Positions 60,543-64,000 of a DNA stretch of 64,000 nucleotides are shown one piece after another. Position 1 is the first letter of the stretch; every line of letters begins with the position of its first letter. The notes below the pieces were generated by a model. That model saw nothing but the letters and a program-made list of their open reading frames with translations, was not told the origin of the DNA and did no database searches. This stretch comes from PALSA-911 sp963743035 (GTDB lineage Bacteria; Pseudomonadota; Alphaproteobacteria; Acetobacterales; Acetobacteraceae): positions 310,001-374,000 of the forward strand of contig CAVUOB010000003.1 of assembly GCA_963743035.1 (NCBI GenBank). Reading direction: 5' to 3'. The position numbers and the translations under genes were made by a program.

Positions 60543-62408
60543 TCAGGCCACCGCCTCTTCCAGCGCCGCCTCGGCCGCCAGCCAGGCGGCCTCGGCCTCG
60601 GCCTCGGCCTTCTTGATGGCGCCAAGGCGCGCGGTGGCGGCGGTCAGCTCCGACTTTCGGCTGGGGATGTAGATGTCAGGATTGGCGAGCGTCGCCTCGA
60701 TGGTCTTGCGCTCCTTGGCCAGGCGCGCGAGGCGCGCCTCGGCGTCCTTCGCCTGCTTGCGCAGCGGCGCCAGGGCGGCACGGGCCTCGGCGCGCTCGCG
60801 CCGGTCGTCGCGCCTGGTGCCGGGCTCGATCTTCGGCGCCGGGCGGGCGCGTTCGGCCAGCACGGCGCGGTAGTCGTCGAGGTCGCCGTCGAAATTCTTC
60901 ACCGTGCCGTCATTGACCAGCCACAGCCGGTCGGCGACCAGCTCCACCAGATGCGGGTCATGGGTGATCAGCAGCACCGCGCCGGAGAAATCCGCCAGCG
61001 CCTTCACCAGCGCGTCGCGGGCGTCGATGTCCAGATGGTTGGTCGGCTCGTCCAGGATCAGCAATTGCGGCGCGTCGCGCGTCGCCAGCGCCAGCAGCAG
61101 CCGCGCCTTCTCGCCGCCCGACAGGTTCTTCACCGTGGTCTCCGCCCGGTCGGCATCCAGCCCGAAACGGGCGAGCTGCGCGCGCACCTGCGGCGGCGTG
61201 GCGCGCGGCAGGGCGCGGGCCATGTGCAGGATCGGCGTGTCGTCCATCGACAGATCGTCTTCCTGGTGCTGGGCGAAATAGCCCACCCGCAGCCGCGGGC
61301 CGCGGCGCATCTCGCCGCGCATCGGCTCCAGCCGGCCGGCCAGCAGCTTGGCGAAGGTGGATTTGCCGTTGCCGTTGGCGCCCAGCAGCGCGATGCGGTC
61401 GTCCATGTCCACGTTCAGCGACAGGTTGCGCAGCACCGCGTTGCCGTCATAGCCGACCGTGACGTTGTCCAGCGCCAGGATCGGCGGGGACAGATGCGCG
61501 GGCTCGGGGAAGGCGAAGCGGGTGGGGCTGTCCTCGATGACAGACTCCATCTGCGGCATCCGCGCCAGCGCCTTCACGCGTGCCTGCGCCTGGCGGGCCT
61601 TGGACGCCTTGGCGCGGAAGCGGTCGATGAAGGACTGGATATGCGCCCGCTCGGCGGCCATTTTCTCCACCGCGCGGTTCTGCTGCAGCGCGCGCTCGGT
61701 GCGGATGCGGATGAACTCGTCGAAGCCGCCGGGCGTCATCGACAATTTGCCGTTGTCCAGGTGCACGATGGAATCCACCGCGCGGTCCAGCAGGCCGCGA
61801 TCGTGGGAGACCACGACAGCCGCGCCGGGGAATTTCGCCAGCCAGCCCTCCAGCCACATCGTGGCTTCCAGGTCCAGATGGTTGGTCGGCTCGTCCAGCA
61901 GCAGCAGATCGGGATTGGCGAACAGCGCGGTGGCCAGCGCCACGCGCATGCGCCAGCCGCCCGAGAACGACGACACCGGCCGCGCCTGCGCCGCCTCGTC
62001 GAAACCAAGCCCCGCCAGGATGGTGGCGGCGCGCGCCGGGGCGGCATCCGCGCCGATGGTGCGCAGCCGGTCATGCACCTCGGCCAGCCGGTGCGGATCG
62101 GCGGTCTCCAGCTCCTCCAGCAGCGCCAGCCGCTCCTCGTCGCCCTGCAGCACGATCTCCAGCAGCGACAGCTCGCCGGACGGCGCCTCCTGCTTCACCT
62201 GCGCCATGCGCGCGCGCGCGGCGAGGCGGATCTGGCCGCCATCCGGGGTCAGGTCGCCGGAGATCGCCTTCAGCAGCGTGGACTTGCCCGCGCCGTTGCG
62301 CCCGACCAGGCCGATGCGCCGGCCGGGGTCCACGGACAGGTCGGCATCGTCCAGCAGGACACGCCCGCCAAGGCGGATGGACAGGCCGGAAATAAGAAGA
62401 AGGCTCAT
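60543..62408 (-). CDS. ABC-F family ATPase (YheS/Uup type)
   Basis: 621 residues, no transmembrane helices. Two ABC domains: Walker A GLVGRNGAGKSTLLKAISG and LLGANGNGKSTFAKLL; signatures SSFSGGWRMRVALA and LSGGEKARLLLA; Walker B LLLLDEPTNHLDLEA and LLILDEPTNHLDIDA. A charged linker lies between them and a coiled-coil C-terminal extension of about 100 residues (RERAEARAALAPLRKQ, EAEAEAAWLAAEAAL) follows. ABC-F proteins act on the ribosome E-site. It is convergent with the regulator gene and divergent from ndk. Confidence 0.93.
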   Translation of the reverse strand: MSLLLISGLSIRLGGRVLLDDADLSVDPGRRIGLVGRNGAGKSTLLKAISGDLTPDGGQIRLAARARMAQVKQEAPSGELSLLEIVLQGDEERLALLEELETADPHRLAEVHDRLRTIGADAAPARAATILAGLGFDEAAQARPVSSFSGGWRMRVALATALFANPDLLLLDEPTNHLDLEATMWLEGWLAKFPGAAVVVSHDRGLLDRAVDSIVHLDNGKLSMTPGGFDEFIRIRTERALQQNRAVEKMAAERAHIQSFIDRFRAKASKARQAQARVKALARMPQMESVIEDSPTRFAFPEPAHLSPPILALDNVTVGYDGNAVLRNLSLNVDMDDRIALLGANGNGKSTFAKLLAGRLEPMRGEMRRGPRLRVGYFAQHQEDDLSMDDTPILHMARALPRATPPQVRAQLARFGLDADRAETTVKNLSGGEKARLLLALATRDAPQLLILDEPTNHLDIDARDALVKALADFSGAVLLITHDPHLVELVADRLWLVNDGTVKNFDGDLDDYRAVLAERARPAPKIEPGTRRDDRRERAEARAALAPLRKQAKDAEARLARLAKERKTIEATLANPDIYIPSRKSELTAATARLGAIKKAEAEAEAAWLAAEAALEEAVA

Positions 62409-62558
62409 GGCAGGGGGTTTACGGCGAGTCCCGGTCTCGCCGCAATGCAGCAGACCCGCGCGCCGGCAGGCCTGTGACAGGTCGCCGGGGGTTGCCGGGG
62501 CCGATCAACCCCTCTAAAGGCCCGCGCAACATTGTTATCTTACCCAAGGACCCGACGC

Positions 62559-62981
62559 ATGGCCATTGAACGCACCTTTTCGATCCTGAAGCCGGACGCC
62601 ACGCGGCGCAACCTGACCGGCAAGGTCAATGCCTGCCTGGAAGCCGCCGGCCTGCGCATCGTCGCGCAGAAGCGCATTCAGATGACCACGGCCCAGGCCG
62701 AGGAATTCTACGGCGTGCACCGCGAGCGCGGCTTCTTCCGCGACCTCGTCACCTTCATGACCTCCGGCCCGGTGGTCGTGCAGGTGCTGGAAGGCGAGAA
62801 CGCGGTGGCCAAGAACCGCGAGGTCATGGGCGCCACCGACCCGGCCAAGGCCGACGCCGGCACCATCCGCAAGCTGTTCGCCGAGAGCATCGAGGCGAAT
62901 TCCGTGCACGGTTCCGACAGCCCGGAGAATGCGGCGACCGAAATCGCTTTCTTCTTCTCGGGCATCGAGATCGTCGGCTAG
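62559..62981 (+). CDS. ndk: Nucleoside diphosphate kinase
   Basis: 140 residues. Balances NTP pools by ping-pong phosphotransfer through His117 (NSVHGSDSPENA). N-terminus MAIERTFSILKPDATRRN and GATDPAKADAGTIRK (nucleotide site) are canonical. ATG 62559 is the family start; the frame opens 27 bp earlier without support. Divergent from the ABC-F gene with a 150-bp gap. Confidence 0.96.
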   Translation: MAIERTFSILKPDATRRNLTGKVNACLEAAGLRIVAQKRIQMTTAQAEEFYGVHRERGFFRDLVTFMTSGPVVVQVLEGENAVAKNREVMGATDPAKADAGTIRKLFAESIEANSVHGSDSPENAATEIAFFFSGIEIVG

Positions 62982-63008
62982 ACCCGGCAGCGCAAAGGGC
63001 CAGCACCG

Positions 63009-63386
63009 ATGATCCAGAACCTCACATTGCTGTTGGCCCGCGTTCTCCTGAGCGCGATCTTCATTCAGGCCGGCTTCCACAAGTTGATCGGTGCGACTGC
63101 CGCCATCGCGTATATCGCTCATCTCGGCCTGCCGGTGCCGCCGGCCGCCTGGGCGGTATCAGTGGCCGTTGAGCTCGGTGGCGGGATATTGATCCTAGCA
63201 GGATACCGCACCGCCCTGGTGGCCCCGATCATGGCTGTGTTCTGCGTGGCAACCGCTTTTGCCGCGCATTACCATCCTGCCGATTCCGGCCAGATGATCC
63301 ACTTCATGAAGAACCTCGCGATGGCCGGCGGCTTCCTGCAACTGGCCGCCACCGGTCCGGGCCGGTTCGCGATCGGCCGGCGGTAA
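63009..63386 (+). CDS. DoxX family membrane protein
   Basis: 125 residues with four transmembrane helices: LLLARVLLSAIFIQAGFHKL, AWAVSVAVELGGGILILAGY, LVAPIMAVFCVATAFAAHYH and MKNLAMAGGFLQLAATGPGR. The R-LL--IF---G--KL and E--GG--L--G motifs are those of DoxX/YphA proteins, membrane subunits of unknown or redox-related function. It lies 27 bp after ndk and may be co-transcribed. Confidence 0.88.
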   Translation: MIQNLTLLLARVLLSAIFIQAGFHKLIGATAAIAYIAHLGLPVPPAAWAVSVAVELGGGILILAGYRTALVAPIMAVFCVATAFAAHYHPADSGQMIHFMKNLAMAGGFLQLAATGPGRFAIGRR

Positions 63387-63401
63387 AGCTCGCGATAAAG
63401 A

Positions 63402-63466
63402 AAGCAAGCAAGTCCGGGCTCTGCCCGGACCCGCCAAAGGGCGGTCGCCCTTTGGAAACCCGTTTA
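63402..63466 (+). repeat. Half-element B2 of the palindromic repeat family
   Basis: caagcaagtccgggctctgcccgga, then ccgccaaagggcggtcgccctttgg and aaacccgttta: two hairpins in the same order as B1 (51909-51973, inverted). It lies in the short gap between convergent DoxX and MmgE/PrpD genes and could end both transcripts. Confidence 0.75.
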
Positions 63467-63483
63467 TGTACGGGTCGGGGGCC

Positions 63484-64000
63484 TCAGCCGGCCAGTAGCG
63501 TGAACAGCCGCGACAGATCCGCCTCTCCGGCCATCCCGCGCACCAGCGCGGCGATTTCCTTCGCCGCTGCCTCGCCCAGGCGCGGGGTGGCGTTGGCCAG
63601 GAACTTGGTCTCGATCTCCGCCGGCGTCAGCTTGTCCTGCGGGTCGCCCTTGGGAAAATACCGCGTCTCCGTCAGCCGCCGCCCGTCCTTCAGCGTGATC
63701 GTCACCCGCGCCGGGAACTTGTCCGGATAGAGCTTCGTCAGCTCCGGATCGGCCACCGTCTCGGTCCGCGCCAGCAGGTCCTGCACCGCCGCATCCATCA
63801 CCCGCCCCGGCGCGAACTGCGCCTGGCCGACGGCACGGTCGGTCGCCGCGATCGCCACGCAATAGGGCACGGAAACGCGCGCCCCCATCGGCGTATTGAC
63901 TATTTTGTTGCTGAAATGGGTTTTTACCGTCGAGTACGTCTCGTTGACGATGCTGGCGATGTACGCCGGGTTGACGTCGTGCTTGGCCACGATGTCGAGC
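63484..64000 (-). CDS. MmgE/PrpD family protein, C-terminal part (5' end outside window)
   Basis: About 171 residues of the C-terminal part of a MmgE/PrpD-fold protein. Visible: DVNPAYIASIVNETYSTVKT, GARVSVPYCVAIAATDRAVG, YPDKFPARVTITLKDGRRLT, YFPKGDPQDKLTPAEIETKF. Family members include 2-methylcitrate dehydratase and cis-aconitate decarboxylase; many are of unknown substrate. The frame is open to the window edge, so the active-site half is not seen. Ends 17 bp after repeat B2. Confidence 0.85.
   Translation of the reverse strand, partial: LDIVAKHDVNPAYIASIVNETYSTVKTHFSNKIVNTPMGARVSVPYCVAIAATDRAVGQAQFAPGRVMDAAVQDLLARTETVADPELTKLYPDKFPARVTITLKDGRRLTETRYFPKGDPQDKLTPAEIETKFLANATPRLGEAAAKEIAALVRGMAGEADLSRLFTLLAG

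Noticed and set aside
60462..62477. Long plus-strand open frame opposite the ABC-F gene
   Set aside because: Antisense of a well-supported two-domain ATPase; no motif of its own.

Overview
This 64 kb window is one stretch of a high-GC alphaproteobacterial chromosome, most likely Rhodospirillales and probably Acetobacteraceae. The lineage call is inference. It rests on a GcrA cell-cycle regulator, a FYDLN-acid protein, PmtA, a hopanoid (hpn) cluster joined to isoprenoid genes, and an aa3 oxidase operon next to a cyo-type ubiquinol oxidase operon. No rRNA, tRNA, CRISPR array, phage, plasmid replicon or IS transposase was recognised. The non-coding fraction is rich in palindromic repeats.

Layout. 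1-11 kb: end of a HemY-like gene, trpF, pyrF, lapA, ihfB, sppA, rpsA, an inserted pair (peptide-type binding protein and a glycine-rich PEP-CTERM protein), cmk and a frameshifted aroA. 11-21 kb: FYDLN protein, CBS-BON protein, and a catabolic-looking group (phytanoyl-CoA-type dioxygenase, ketopantoate-reductase-like enzyme, two Fe-S subunits, aldo/keto reductase, frameshifted hydrolase-methyltransferase fusion, LLM flavoprotein, class III CoA-transferase). 21-25 kb: CHAP lipoprotein, tatA, acetamidase-like protein, gcrA, cold-shock gene, pmtA. 25-30 kb: ctaC-ctaD-ctaB-small CoxF-like ORF-ctaG, with no coxC after it. 30-40 kb: hpnH and ispH diverge from ispA-dxs-hpnM-hpnI-hpnJ-hpnK. 40-50 kb: SDR, purF, cvpA, radA, a secreted NMCC_0638-like protein, mlaF, mlaE, alr (interrupted by a palindromic repeat), dnaB. 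50-54 kb: esterase, second PEP-CTERM protein, uppP, family 3 binding protein, DUF427. 54-60 kb: cyoABCD followed by a MocR-type regulator. 60-64 kb: ABC-F ATPase, ndk, DoxX, start-truncated MmgE/PrpD.

Functionally, dxs, ispA and ispH feed isoprenoid precursors to the hopanoid genes, and HpnH/I/J/K (with HpnM as carrier) extend and modify hopanoids. The two terminal oxidases give alternative ends to respiration. uppP, alr and the CHAP protein concern the cell wall.

Three things stand out. First, from about 31.2 to 38.95 kb nearly every gene carries multiple single-base indels although the protein sequence between them is well conserved; about 35 can be placed, against three elsewhere. This looks like local consensus error more than gene decay. 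Second, five copies of a roughly 205-270 bp nested palindrome sit tightly against gene ends; each has a different but self-complementary 20-22 bp inner stem. Third, the cyo operon has a long leader carrying five CCATACA motifs, the first three at helically phased spacing.
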